Assembly: GCF_000006405.1 (NCBI RefSeq)
Contig: NW_003210321.1
Location: 359,472 to 423,471, forward strand
Direction: 5' to 3'
Source of the DNA: Perkinsus marinus ATCC 50983
Lineage: Eukaryota; Perkinsozoa; Perkinsida; Perkinsidae
Length of the DNA stretch: 64,000 bases
The notes under the pieces were generated by a model. The model searched no databases, had not been told where the DNA came from, and was given only the letters and a program-made list of their open reading frames with translations. A program made the position numbers and the translations under genes. The number at the start of each line of letters is the position of its first letter. Position 1 is the first letter of the stretch. Shown piece by piece: positions 23,073-33,358 of this stretch.

Positions 23073-24226
23073 TCAATAGAAGGATGCCTGACAGAGCTTT
23101 CGTCCTGTGCTTTCGCGGCGTGTCGATTCGTACAAGATTCCTATGTGGTCATGGAAGCCTTCGTAATCATGAGCAGGATGACGGAGCTCTGGAGGCATCC
23201 GATTTCTGTCATATAGGGGGTAAGTCTCAGAGTAACTGAGGCAGTTACTGAGCCACGACATCCGGAGCACTCATACGCTTCCCTGTCCACGGCCTCGAGA
23301 TTCTTCGGCGGATGACGAGCGTCAAAGAGGCCCATCTTCCCGTTGTGGAGAGCGCTGACTCGTATCTGATTCCACCGACGGGTCCAATTCGGGACTCGAT
23401 TCATTTCTCGAGATACGCGTTCACCTCTTCCCAGTTGTCTCTCCTCTTCGCCACATCGCGGAAACTCTTTGGGAAATCTACAGCGTCTTGGTCCCGGTCG
23501 TGATGGGCGTGTCGGTGGTCGAGGATGTGCTTCGCTTCATGCGGGCCCGATCGGAGCTCGTACATGGGGATACCGAATGGGTTGGTCTTCATCGCAGGGC
23601 GTCTTGTATCTACAAGGGGCTTCACGGGACTGTTGATGGCGATTTCCTACGATCCAGCCGGTCTATGGCTTCTTGGTAGGGCCGAGGGAGATGGACCTTC
23701 CCGAAGTGCGGCCCCAAGGTGGCGACATGAGGCTCATGCAATGGCTCGGGTCGATTGGGTTCGATAACGACCTGAGTTGTCGTCACCGTGACTGAGTAGG
23801 CCACCGACCTTACTCTATGCACAACGGCGTCGATACGCGGCTCTATCTGTTTTAACATGTGCCTGAACGGCGAATAAGAACAATATGGCCAGGCACGGTG
23901 GCGAGGACTGACTTTTCGAAATTCGCTATTCCGCCTTGTTTCATAAAGGGGCAAAGCTCGGCCAAGTTGTTTTTGCCGCAAACCGAGTAATGTGTCTTCT
24001 CTTCTGGAACTGGCGTCACCGTGCTAAGCTGGATTGTACAATGTGGAAGAGGCTTGTCGCGATCCCACCTGTGACCTGCCTTCCCAGGATAGATGGGCCA
24101 CAGCGTTTTGACGTCCAATGGTTGGTATCTTTCAGGAGGCATGTGATGGGCTGCTTTACTCAGAACAAGGACCTTTCTCCTTGAATGTGTAGTTGATAAC
24201 GATAATGACCGTGGTCGGGAGCACAC
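23073..24226 (-). CDS. Unrecognised conserved-looking protein
   Basis: Minus-strand gene with strong protein-like composition but no family I can name. In order it reads MPPERYQPLDVKTLWPIYPG, NLAELCPFMKQGGIANFEKS, then GPHFGKVHLPRPYQEAIDRL, AMKTNPFGIPMYELRSGPHE, FPKSFRDVAKRRDNWEEVNA and NRVPNWTRRWNQIRVSALHN, ending PPELRHPAHDYEGFHDHIGI. Rich in Pro, His, Trp and Tyr with few helices, like some flagellar or cytoskeletal lattice proteins; that comparison is only an impression. The frame changes by one base at 23401-23404 (ATGA overlap) without a visible intron, so an indel or an unseen splice is likely. A further frame at 24288-24524 (GKPFHPPLPGDDGRRRLGYG) may be its first exon. Confidence 0.5.
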
Positions 24227-24256
24227 AATGGGAACATCTTGGGCACAGGGCTGCGA

Positions 24257-24306
24257 GAGCCGATCAGGGTCACTTTCGGGGGATCACCTACAACCCTGAT
24301 CGGCTC
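24257..24306. repeat. Perfect 14-bp inverted repeat
   Basis: GAGCCGATCAGGGT at 24257-24270 is perfectly complementary to ACCCTGATCGGCTC at 24293-24306, with a 22-nt loop. It sits at the 5' end of the minus-strand gene below 24226. Confidence 0.9.
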
Positions 24307-24526
24307 AACATATGAGGGCCATCACTATGGCCAGGCGCCATGATGTTGTTCCCATAACCTAGGCGCCGACGTCCATCGTCACCTGGAAGGGGTGGGTGAA
24401 ATGGCTTCCCCGATGGCAGGACGAGCTCTGGTGAGAGCTTGGTGCCGCCGTGGAGGTCGTAGCTACACAGTACACATAACGCACTCAGACACTGGGGTGA
24501 GTCGCGACTCACGTGGCATCCCAAAA

Positions 24527-25189
24527 CTTTTGCCCCGATGCCGACAAGGAGACATGCACCCTCTCCATGGGTAGGGGGAAGACAATTGTTGGGAAGTCGG
24601 GTGGATGTTCATGAGGATGGTCGGGTGATATGTGAGCACCTGAACGTAGTCAAGGGCTCATTTATATGCCCACGATCGGAACATATTTCAGAGTTAGGGG
24701 GACAAAGTTGGCTCATAGGGTGCGAAGGCTGAGCCCATCGCGCAGCGGCTGCAAAATCACGATACAGCTGTGATGACTGTATTGGGTGGTGTGCTGGCTC
24801 GGTCAGCGAGATCGATAGTAGATTACAACCAAGGTGTGTGCGCTTGCCTTGTGGTCATGAATTAGGCGAAACACGGTGACATCCATGCTCAATGTGTACA
24901 CCTATTAATCCCTCAAAACAGCCCCTCTATCGTTCGAGTTATCCCAGGATTGGTCTCTTCTGATTTCGTCAATTCACACGAAGCAGTATGCAGAGGCTTG
25001 CCAGAGAAGCCAAGCCGTACAGGTAAAGCCATTGAGGTCTCCAACTTGCACACCGTGAAGCGAGCCGTGCACTGTGTCGACTGACTAAGCGTATTCGTTC
25101 ACCGCCATCATCGAAACCCTACCATAGAGCCGTCCTCGCAAAGATTGTCCTCTACCTTGACGACGAGGTTGTCCGCTGGACCATCTAAG
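24527..25189. other. Unassigned stretch
   Basis: No exon could be supported and no repeat was noticed. Short ORFs only. Confidence 0.35.
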
Positions 25190-25450
25190 TCACAGCAGCG
25201 ATGTCTGTGACACCGCCGTTGGGAGCCTTCCCATTACGGCGCATGATGTTCACTCCACCGCTCCACCACTCGGCTGGGCCTTGTGCCTTTGGTATTGGGA
25301 CAACCTTCACGTTCTTGAGTGGTCCCACTTGGTCTATTCTAGGACCGGAACACTAGACTGCGATCCCCGAGCAGGTCACACTCACGTTGGCAACTTGGTG
25401 TAAACTAGCTCTGACTGTCGGAGATGCACCGGCTGGCCCCATGCCAGCTT
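25190..25450 (-). CDS. Possible exon of unknown gene
   Basis: A minus-strand frame with convincing composition reads GPLKNVKVVPIPKAQGPAEW and then WWSGGVNIMRRNGKAPNGGV. Flanking exons were not found. Could be a gene fragment. Confidence 0.25.
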
Positions 25451-25857
25451 AGAAAGGAAGTCTAAGGACCTCACCTGGCATGGCAAGTACTAGAGGGGGT
25501 CATCACAAACGAGAATCGTCATCAGGGTAACAGTTCATGATAGAGTGATGAAAAGACTCGGAATAAATGGTATGCAGTAACAGGACGGTGCCTGACATCT
25601 TGCGGAGTGATTGCTGGATGCCCATCGACCACCGCTTCGGCTTCGACCGCGACCAACTGCGCAGGGAACACAGCGGTGACATAATCTTCGATCGAGAACG
25701 CCTACTCTTTCGAGGTCTTTCAAGGAAGGTCCCACGGTGTGACTGTGTGTAATGAATGGTAGGTAGTCAAGCAGGCCCATTGTGAGGCAGAAGGTCAGGG
25801 CATGATTATCGTGAACCGATGAGCATGAAAATCGGTATCGCTGCATCAGCTTTCAAT

Positions 25858-26010
25858 GTTGGAATGTATGTTCGCTTTCCTCAGCTGAGCTAAGACTACA
25901 TAAGAATTGGGTTAACAGTGTACAAAAACCAGCCAAAATTTCCCGAAATTTCCTCAGAAATTTCATATTGTCACCAACACGTGTGGTTGACTATGTGCGA
26001 ATTTCTCCAT
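25858..26010 (+). repeat. Dispersed repeat family copy A
   Basis: One of five copies of a 110-170 bp element. It begins GTTGGAATGTATGTTCG, has the block TTTCCTCAGCTGAGCT near the left end and CATATTGTCACCAACAC near the right end, and finishes with a GTTGAC..ATGTG..TCTCCA-type tail. The AT-rich middle varies between copies. Confidence 0.85.
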
Positions 26011-26064
26011 CTTCGGTCGCTTCCGAGACAACACCTCCATCAACCAACGATTCAGTAGTAATCG

Positions 26065-26415
26065 TTGGGGATCCCACCAATTAGGGAGATCCAATGCGGG
26101 AGAAGGAAAATGACGTCAGCAGGAACGGCTTCACCGAAATATGTTTTACGCTCCTATATGCCTGGACTGCAACACCGTTATGGATATTCAGCTGAACACA
26201 AGTTGGCGACAGATCAGCACGCCAGGACGAACATGTACACTGCTCAACTCCAGCGGGAGCGGTTAGTTAAGGCATGGTCATGGTTACGTTTATGGGACAG
26301 AGGGGGGAACGCAGCGGATGAAGTCGATCATTCCCGTCCTTCACGAACTTCTATTCTTCCTTTGGCGCACTATAGCAGCAGTTCGATGGCCAAAGAGAGT
26401 TGTGATACGATCTAA
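26065..26415 (+). CDS. Hypothetical 116-aa protein
   Basis: Single open frame starting MGIPPIREIQCGRRKMTSAG. It contains YVLRSYMPGLQHRYGYSAEH, faintly reminiscent of the (I/V)PGxxxxxxxRFGxT(Y/F)G signature of FAM166/CIMIP2-type ciliary microtubule inner proteins; this is a weak resemblance only. The last 75 bases overlap the 3' end of a minus-strand gene model. Confidence 0.35.
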   Translation: MGIPPIREIQCGRRKMTSAGTASPKYVLRSYMPGLQHRYGYSAEHKLATDQHARTNMYTAQLQRERLVKAWSWLRLWDRGGNAADEVDHSRPSRTSILPLAHYSSSSMAKESCDTI

Positions 26416-27769
26416 AGTGGCCGGGCCAATAGCTCGAAGCTGACACTCAGCGCTGTTGATGAGCAGGGGCTGCTTGGTCTCGTCAGATGATGATCTGACA
26501 TAAAGTGAATGTAGGGGGTATGCGCGCGATGGTAGGAGATTAGGTCTTACATTCGATCGATAACTCGGAGCGCGACTTCATCACGACACATCTTGGTGAG
26601 CAGGGGAGAGAGGTACGCCTGCGCATCGGGCTGTTCCAAAAGAGCGTACAGTAGGCTAGGCCAATCACAGACACCTCGGTGGATTGGCGTTGCAGTGTGC
26701 ATGCATATATACCTGTAGTTAATACCGCTGTGGTCGGACGCGTTGAATCATCCCACCGGAAGAGCTTCGGACAGTCGAAGACGAAGTTGCATGCATCAGC
26801 CGTTCTGCGGCATCACAGGATGGAGCTGCTGGCATGAGCCTAGATGAGAACGTCTGGACAGGTCCAACGAGGTCTATCATGTTCGCCACGACGGGTAGGA
26901 GCTGATATCTGATGTAAAGAAGAGGGAGCTCGGGCATTGCCATTGAACGGAATGGCGCACATGAACTGCATATGAGAGGCGTCACGGTCAGTGGTTCTGT
27001 CTGTGAGTAGTAAGGCAACGATCTCCCTAGCAGCTACTGGATCACGGGGCTCTCGTCGACGTCTCGATAGCCCCACCTGGCACAGAGACGGTCGGCAACT
27101 ACAGTGAGCTGGGCGATGTGCCCTCTACTGAGCAGATCCGGATCTGCGATGAAATTGTATAATACAGTTCGTGTTGCATACGGAGATCGACACAGGGTTA
27201 GCCTGTTACAGCGTTTTTCAATCATTAGATGTACAGAAGCAAGTGAGGTACCGCGCTATGCCATTGGAACAGAGAGGAAACCATCCGCGGAATGCATCGG
27301 GAAGGAGCACACAAACCCCTTGGGCATACCTCTGCGTGCGGATACTCGTTGAAGAGATGCTTCATCACGTCGTTATAGTAGTATCTACGAGATGATGAGA
27401 GTCACAGGGAACCAAGGTAGACGGAGGCGAGCTTACGTCTCGTGCTGCAGTGTTTTCCGTAGTGGACTGACGTTGGCCTCCTGCGTTGAGATGCACACAC
27501 GCTGATCATTTCGCACCAACTTGCACATGGAGCACAGAGACCGGAGCTCAGACAGAACCTAGGCGATTCTGTCACAACCCCAGCAGACCCCAGACGCGCA
27601 CAAGCCCCGATTTAGCCGGCAACAAGTAGGTGGAGGCAGCAGGAACGGCGGTGCTATCTTCAGCGTTGACACCGAGGATGTACCCTAGTACGGGGATGCA
27701 GCACGCAGACTCACGTGACGACCGACCTGTGCAGAGAACCCTATGGAGTTTGGAATCAAATGCTTCCAC
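26341..27769 (-). CDS. Unrecognised helical-repeat-like protein
   Basis: Several minus-strand exons with regular amphipathic helices: YNFIADPDLLSRGHIAQLTV, LPLLYIRYQLLPVVANMIDL, then WPSLLYALLEQPDAQAYLSP and CRDEVALRVIDRM followed by GTAAG, and a last exon LINSAECQLRAIGPATLDRI with TGA at 26341-26343. The upstream part may include VEAFDSKLHRVLCTG and CCIPVLGYILGVNAEDSTAV near 27600-27769. The pattern suggests an ARM/HEAT-like alpha-solenoid, but no family was recognised and not all junctions were checked. Confidence 0.45.
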
Positions 27770-27826
27770 TATCTCTCGGAATATGGATCTGATGGAATAT
27801 CTCGAAAGTCAGCAGAGACCACCGAG

Positions 27827-28464
27827 CTACATCCCGAGATCTTCTGTTGTTCCTTGTCGAGATTTCAATGGCGCGCGACACCAGTCGTAGCGAAAACATG
27901 CAAAATCACTGTGCTTGACGGAGGCTACTAGCCTACTCCGCAGTACGGGCAAAGTCGTGGGCTTCGTAGGTGAGGCGTCCTCTTCAACTGCCATAGTGAC
28001 TGTAGACGGTTCAATGACTATCGGCGGAGTGCAATACCGATAACAACCAAGTGCGGGGTGTTCATGGAAACTCCACGAATCGGTAAATTCCAACGAAGAA
28101 TGATGCGTAAACGCCATCAACATCGAGACGACAATTCTCTGTGGCTGACGATAGTCTCCATCTAAACAGCTCCTCGTGTCAACTACAGCTAGCTGAGTCG
28201 TTAAGTACCAGGGAAGCCACGCGAAATCGACGCGAGTGGGCTACCATCGGCCTGCCTTTGACCGAGCTCAATCACTGTGCGCCTCCGCTATTCTCGCATA
28301 CTAGCGAACTCCGGCAGAGTGATTTCCGCTCGTGTGAATCTCGCAGAGAAGATTCCTTCAAAACAGTCTCAGGCGGCGCGATATCACAGTCGTCGGCAGA
28401 GGACGTCGGATCCGGACTGGCCCCATCTGCTACTAGAATTGAGCTGACGTTGAGAAAGTTCTAG
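27827..28464. other. Two opposed open frames of uncertain status
   Basis: A minus-strand frame of 98 aa (27827-28123; MLMAFTHHSSLEFTDSWSFH) and a plus-strand frame of 107 aa (28141-28464; MADDSLHLNSSSCQLQLAES) face away from each other across a 17-bp gap. The first may be the start of the minus-strand helical gene. Neither has a known domain. Confidence 0.25.
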
Positions 28465-30306
28465 GGTGCTGCTGAATCCTACTCTGAGACCTCAAGTGTC
28501 GCTCTGAAGTGAGGAGCACTTCGCAAGCCCGTCAATGACATCGGCATTGAGCCAGGCGGGTTAAAACTCAACCGGGAAATGCCCATGGAGACGCCAATAG
28601 TGAACATGTTGTTAATCATGATTGGCCGAGATTGCGGAGTCGGCTATCAACGTCTCGTATCATCTCCTCCTCTCTACCCACGAGGTCTCTCCCTCCTACT
28701 ATATCCAAAGGGAGATTCTCTTGGACCATCCTTTCCACCATGAGTGGGTCTCCTGAAGCCATGGTCCCGGGAGTGCCATGGGGCATTGACCTACCGAGAG
28801 GTACCCCGTTGGCCCTCGCCTCTCTATCGACGGCATCCATCAGCTCGAAGGCCAGCATAGGATTGATGCTCTTCTCCCCTCTAAGGGCCATGCTCACTGA
28901 AGGGAACTCAAGCCCAACCGACCTGGTCCCGGCCAACTTCAGCGGGTTCACTAGAAGGTGCTCTCGACCCCCCTCTGGGCCCAGATCCTCCACACCGTCA
29001 ATCTTGGCCTGACCGGGCTGCGACCACACCTCCATCGGACCCTCCGCCATGGCCACTGAGAGCATCAATCAACTCCGCTACATCCCCCTACATGGGGGAG
29101 TGATACCCCCTCCTTACTTTGGTCACCTTGTGCAGCAATACTTCCATCCACTGCATGCCGTGGTCTCGACAATTGTGGCATGACCCGACTCCAAGCCGGC
29201 GGCACTTGAAGGGGATGACCATAACTACCACCACGACGATGCACCACGAGGAGCATCCATAAGCCACCCTCCACGTACGGTATCGGGTCCGAATAATATC
29301 TCTCCTTCATCCACCGCTCTACCAGCGCGTCCAGCTTCTCCGAATACGATGGGATAGGCGGTAGCCATTCACGACACTGAGTGAAGGAGCATTTACTATT
29401 ATCGGGCGAGCGAGAATCCATTCCGCTCCTCCCTTCGCTGACTTTGTCGAGAGTCGATCGCCGATCTCTCCCCTGGAGCTGGACCTCAGCCACAGCGGCC
29501 AAGTCGCCGGCCATGATGGCGTTCATAACGTCTTCTCCCGCCGTATAGGGGGTGACCGTCTTGAGAGAGTAGATACAGGTCTTCAGCAATGGTAGATACC
29601 CTACTGCTACCTCCGATCGTACCTACGATGCTCATGTAGCGCGCCTCTAGAAGGGGGCCTGTATTCGCTCATCTAGAGCACATATGGAACAAAACTCTTG
29701 CTAAGTTCACGGGCCTCCCGTAACAAGACATCAGTCACTGTGAAGTACACTCTGACCAACAACCACCCAGGAGCCTGCAAGTCGCCTACATCAATTTCCG
29801 TCATGGCGAGTTTCTCCTCCAGAACGTTGGCTCTGATCCTCAGCAAATGTTCCAGAGCTACCTCCGGGGATTCGGCCTCTCCCAGTGGAGGAGTGGCTCG
29901 ATACGCCTTCAACATGGTACGAGCATCATAGCTGGTGACCAGCCTGTCGTTCCCTAAGTGGTGCACACTCTATCACAACGGCTCTCCAACGGGCCTCACC
30001 AAGGAGGTTCCGGTAGGTCCCTACGGGAAGGTACTTCACTTCGGAGCGAGGCAGGGACTTGAGCCCCCAGTTGAGAGCGGCATAGACGTTCCGGTCGGAA
30101 TCGAGGGTCCGGGGCTCGACAGTGGCCAGGCGCTGGCGGAGGTCTCTGACCATCTACAGGAGAAGTGAGAGGGGATGCGGTTGGAAAAGTCTCTTCACTT
30201 GGATGCCCTCTTGGGTACAGCGTATTGCGAAGAGGCCGTCATCACAGAGTGCCCGACCCTCCCCGAGTGCCATGCAGCATACACTACTCGACCTGTCTGC
30301 CATGCA

Positions 30307-30406
30307 NNNNNNNNNNNNNNNNNNNNNNNNNNNNNNNNNNNNNNNNNNNNNNNNNNNNNNNNNNNNNNNNNNNNNNNNNNNNNNNNNNNNNNNNNNNNNN
30401 NNNNNN
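30307..30406. other. Assembly gap (100 N)
   Basis: Exactly 100 ambiguous bases; real size unknown. It interrupts the frame-broken minus-strand coding zone. Confidence 0.99.
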
Positions 30407-31208
30407 ACCACCGAAGACTAGATTGTCAGGCTCGGCAAAGACCACGAATGTGGATCGAGCCCTGGCCGCCTCCGGTCCTGCAGCCATACACTCCTCCAGA
30501 GCCCGTTGCCAGAACTTAGGTCTCAGCTCGCCCGACAGTGGTCCTCTGCTGGGCTCTTCGGATACCTCCAGAAGGTCCAACTGGATGGGCCTGGCTTACT
30601 CCCTACCCGAACGTGAAGATGCAGCCCTCCGTCCGTCGAGTCCAGCTGAGTGAGCAGAACGCAGCTGACGAACTGCTCGACGAGCTGCTGTTGGTCGGCG
30701 GTTGCGAAGACGAAGACACCAACCAGCTCGACATCCGCGTCACGCGCCACGAAATTCCTGAGGCACTTCTCATCCCCTCTGGAAAGACACTATCCAACCT
30801 CACCTAGCCTGCTGAGCATAAGCATTCAAATGCGTATACGCTGTATCAGCCTTCGTCCGCTGGGCCTCACAAGCCGCTAACTGGGAAGCTCCTGCGTCGC
30901 TCCGCCCTCCTTCACTGAACATTGGACGTATCCCATTGTCAAGATCACCCATCGTCCCACCCGAGTAGGGTCGCCTTGAGATGTCGTATTTGATGTTGCA
31001 GTTGCAGTCTATCATCTGTGAAACCCTTATTTTTCCCCTCGTACTCCGCAACGACGGCCTTCAGCTCCTCCTCAGCCTTTCTCGTCCTCGACTGTACATC
31101 CACGACCTCCTCATGAATCTTAGCCTTTCTCTTCTGAAGGCATTGTATTGCCACTACCGTCTTAGCACGAAATTTCATAAAAGTTCTGTCGGTTCTATCC
31201 TGCCCGGT

Positions 31209-31320
31209 GTTGGAATGTCTATGTTCATTTTCCTCAGCTAAGCTCGACATCAACAAGAATATCCTCATAATTCTCATATTGTCGCCAACACACGTAGTTG
31301 ACCATGTGCATATTCTCCCA
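31209..31320 (+). repeat. Dispersed repeat family copy B (shortest)
   Basis: Begins GTTGGAATGTCTATGTTC, with TTTTCCTCAGCTAAGCTC, then CATATTGTCGCCAACACACG, GTAGTTGACCATGTGCATA and a final TTCTCCCA. The variable middle is shorter than in the other copies (112 bp in all). Confidence 0.85.
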
Positions 31321-31354
31321 TACTGATAATCCCTCATTGAGAGATGTAAAAGAG

Positions 31355-31511
31355 GTCCCGAGTCGGGACTCCCGACTGCTCTACTAAGGCCATGTTGCAA
31401 GAAACCTCGAGCAGAGTCGAGCATGGGGCCCCCACGGTTGGGCCCCATGCTCTTGAAAGGACCATCTCTTCAAGAGATGGTCCCTTTCAAGAGAATCAAG
31501 AGATCCTCTTG
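31355..31511. repeat. Cluster of five palindromes/hairpins
   Basis: Five inverted repeats lie almost end to end. Overlapping palindromes GTCCCGAGTCGGGAC (31355-31369) and AGTCGGGACTCCCGACT (31361-31377); a 13-bp perfect stem GAGCATGGGGCCC/GGGCCCCATGCTC (31419-31431/31440-31452, 8-nt loop); a 21/22-nt stem with a single-base bulge and a 1-nt loop (31450-31493, arms starting CTCTTGAAAG and ending CTTTCAAGAG); and CAAGAGATCCTCTTG (31497-31511). Confidence 0.95.
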
Positions 31512-31532
31512 TAATTCCGCAGTGCATGATAG

Positions 31533-31823
31533 TTGACGAACAATATGGGAATCACTCGGAATTCCTATTGGGAACTCCTTTCGCGTGATCTTAACACCCG
31601 AGATCGGCTTGACTTTGCACAGACGAACGATCAAGAAGCGTTGCATGTACGTCAATTGAACCGTTTGACGACAAAACCACCAAGTAAATTCGGTACGACA
31701 TTTCCCTATGTAGCCGATCTTGCGTTTGACGATAGCTCAGTGCACAAGGCGTTAGAAAGAGCTCGATCAGAGCTTCCAGATGATACCCATTTTGCTTATC
31801 AACTGCGAGATTTCAAGGGATAA
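31533..31823 (+). CDS. Hypothetical 96-aa protein
   Basis: Uninterrupted frame just downstream of the palindrome cluster, with Met at 31533 or 31545 (MGITRNSYWELLSRDLNTRD). It continues TTFPYVADLAFDDSSVHKAL and ends ELPDDTHFAYQLRDFKG before TAA. The composition is convincingly protein-like. The C-terminal helices vaguely recall small respiratory-chain subunits, but I cannot assign a family. The last 57 bases overlap an opposed frame. Confidence 0.45.
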   Translation: MTNNMGITRNSYWELLSRDLNTRDRLDFAQTNDQEALHVRQLNRLTTKPPSKFGTTFPYVADLAFDDSSVHKALERARSELPDDTHFAYQLRDFKG

Positions 31824-31985
31824 GCCCATTTTTTGCACCGCCCTGTAGAAACCCACGAAGTTCTCTTCGTCAAGTCTCTCCTTCTCCCATTTCAATTCAG
31901 AGATCCTCCCTGTCAACTTACTAGCCATCTCGTTATACCTGGGGCACGCCCTAGGAAGGAACTCGACTATTCGTTGCTCACTCCA
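31767..31985 (-). CDS. Coiled-coil exon, product unknown
   Basis: Minus-strand frame reading EQRIVEFLPRACPRYNEMAS and then LTGRISELKWEKERLDEENF, a heptad-like helix, with TGA at 31767-31769. It may be part of the frame-broken gene below 31448, separated from it by the palindrome cluster. Confidence 0.35.
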   Translation of the reverse strand, partial: WSEQRIVEFLPRACPRYNEMASKLTGRISELKWEKERLDEENFVGFYRAVQKMGLSLEISQLISKMGIIWKL

Positions 31986-32182
31986 ACGTCAAGGTATCCA
32001 GCCTGTGGACCACGCCTGACTGTGATGACCGCTGTAGCCACGATGAGCAGACGAAATAGACACTACATATTGACCAGAGCACCTACGAGGTGCTTTTGGG
32101 TCACTCACGACTAACATGATCCAGTGTGGTTGACACGAGGGACGAGCATCTCATATACGTGCGTAGTAGAGGCCTATGCTGT

Positions 32183-32446
32183 TTATTCAGTTCCCACGAC
32201 TCCTACCATGCCTGCCACTATTGCACGCCTTCGTCTTCCTTCTTGAAGGGAGCTCAATATCTTCTTCTCTACTGCTTTGTACAGGCTTATGCTGTGAGCT
32301 CCTTTGGCAGAGCTGTCAGCCCCAGTGCCCTCGGGGGCATCATGATGATGGTGCGAGCCTCTCCTCCTACTGGTAGTCTCAGTGGATCCCCATGCCGCGG
32401 CAAGGAGCTCAGGGTCCGTTGCTGTGAGCATCTTGATACACTGCAC
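32183..32446 (-). CDS. Hypothetical protein fragment
   Basis: Minus-strand frame starting MQCIKMLTATDPELLAAAWG, with a His/Ser/Gly-rich middle and SISLYKAVEKKILSSLQEGR. Protein-like but unrecognised; it could be an exon of the gene containing the 31767-31985 coiled coil. The plus strand is also open here. Confidence 0.28.
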   Translation of the reverse strand: MQCIKMLTATDPELLAAAWGSTETTSRRRGSHHHHDAPEGTGADSSAKGAHSISLYKAVEKKILSSLQEGRRRRAIVAGMVGVVGTE

Positions 32447-32646
32447 AGGTCCAGCCCCCCTCCCATGACGTGCCGCAAACCCAACACTCTACCTATAAAC
32501 CCATCGTGTACTATGGTGAAGATAAGCGTAGACACTATCCCTTCAGTAGTTGTCGAAGCAACGCATAAGAGGGACATATGCTGGAAGTATGAGAGTATGT
32601 AATATGAATCTGTGTATGAAATTTTAAAATGTGATTTTTTCACGCA

Positions 32647-33358
32647 CGATTATGTCCACCTCCTGTAGTGTCATGAGAATCCGAATCCTTCCTCATGGTC
32701 AGCCATGCGTTAACCGACTCGTTCAAGCATGAAAGTGTTAGATTCGCATGATTGTTAGATGCTTTATCGATATGTGGATCTTTCCGCATTACTCTCACTG
32801 AGAATTTCTCAGCCTTTCTTGAATGGACTGTACCTGGGAATTGACTGCGACTACGTCTCGGCCTAGTTTCCCTAAAGTTAATTAACCTGTGTTTGGTTAC
32901 GAGTATCATTGGCTACCGGTCTCCCGCTCGAAAGTATCAATGCCGACCTCCTACTGACCAATGGCGAGCCTCGACTCAAAGTGAGACGAGACCGGACGAG
33001 TATGCGGACTGCAGCTCAATGCAAGCCGCCTCAGGAAGAACGTGATACCCTTGGAACAGTTCCAAACCATGGAATTTGATCACATTTTGGAACTCGTACA
33101 ATTTTAAGGCGTGCGAGTTTTTCTAAGGGCGAGCGAGAATGTTCCTTGGAATACGTAAGATTCGATTGGGTTTTGTGGTTTAGTCGAATGAGAATCTGCG
33201 AGCAGCGCTCAAATCACTGATATTCAACGGGGTAAGTCTGTGACTAGAATTGGGAAAGCCCAGAAGAGATCTCGGACTTCCGAGGTCAGTCCGTTAGAGA
33301 GTATAAAGTGGTGGTTTGTTGGTAGTTGCATTTTTGCTGTAAATCTTGAGCAATCCAC
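32647..33358. other. Spacer upstream of the PB1-ZZ gene array
   Basis: No coding exon supported. Presumably holds the promoter and 5' untranslated region of the first PB1-ZZ gene; no defined motif was identified. Confidence 0.45.

Larger units (their letters stand above)
28616..31448 (-). pseudogene. Long minus-strand coding zone with frame breaks
   Basis: A nearly continuous minus-strand coding signal is spread over several frames: 30945-31448 (coiled coil, TRKAEEELKAVVAEYEGKNK), 30523-30750 (VELVGVFVFATADQQQLVEQ), 29926-30153 (DSDRNVYAALNWGLKSLPRS), 29673-29966 (MLKAYRATPPLGEAESPEVA), 29065-29589 (SEKLDALVERWMKERYYSDP) and 28616-29068 (VEDLGPEGGREHLLVNPLKL). Adjacent frames overlap by a few to about 40 bases without clear GT-AG introns, and a 100-N gap lies inside. 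This could be a decayed gene, a transposon-derived ORF, or a real gene with assembly indels. No catalytic motif was recognised. Confidence 0.4.

Noticed and set aside
30945-31448. Repeat copy B as an introner-type intron
   Set aside because: The minus-strand frame reads straight through the element and its ends do not carry matching GT and AG splice sites with consistent phase.
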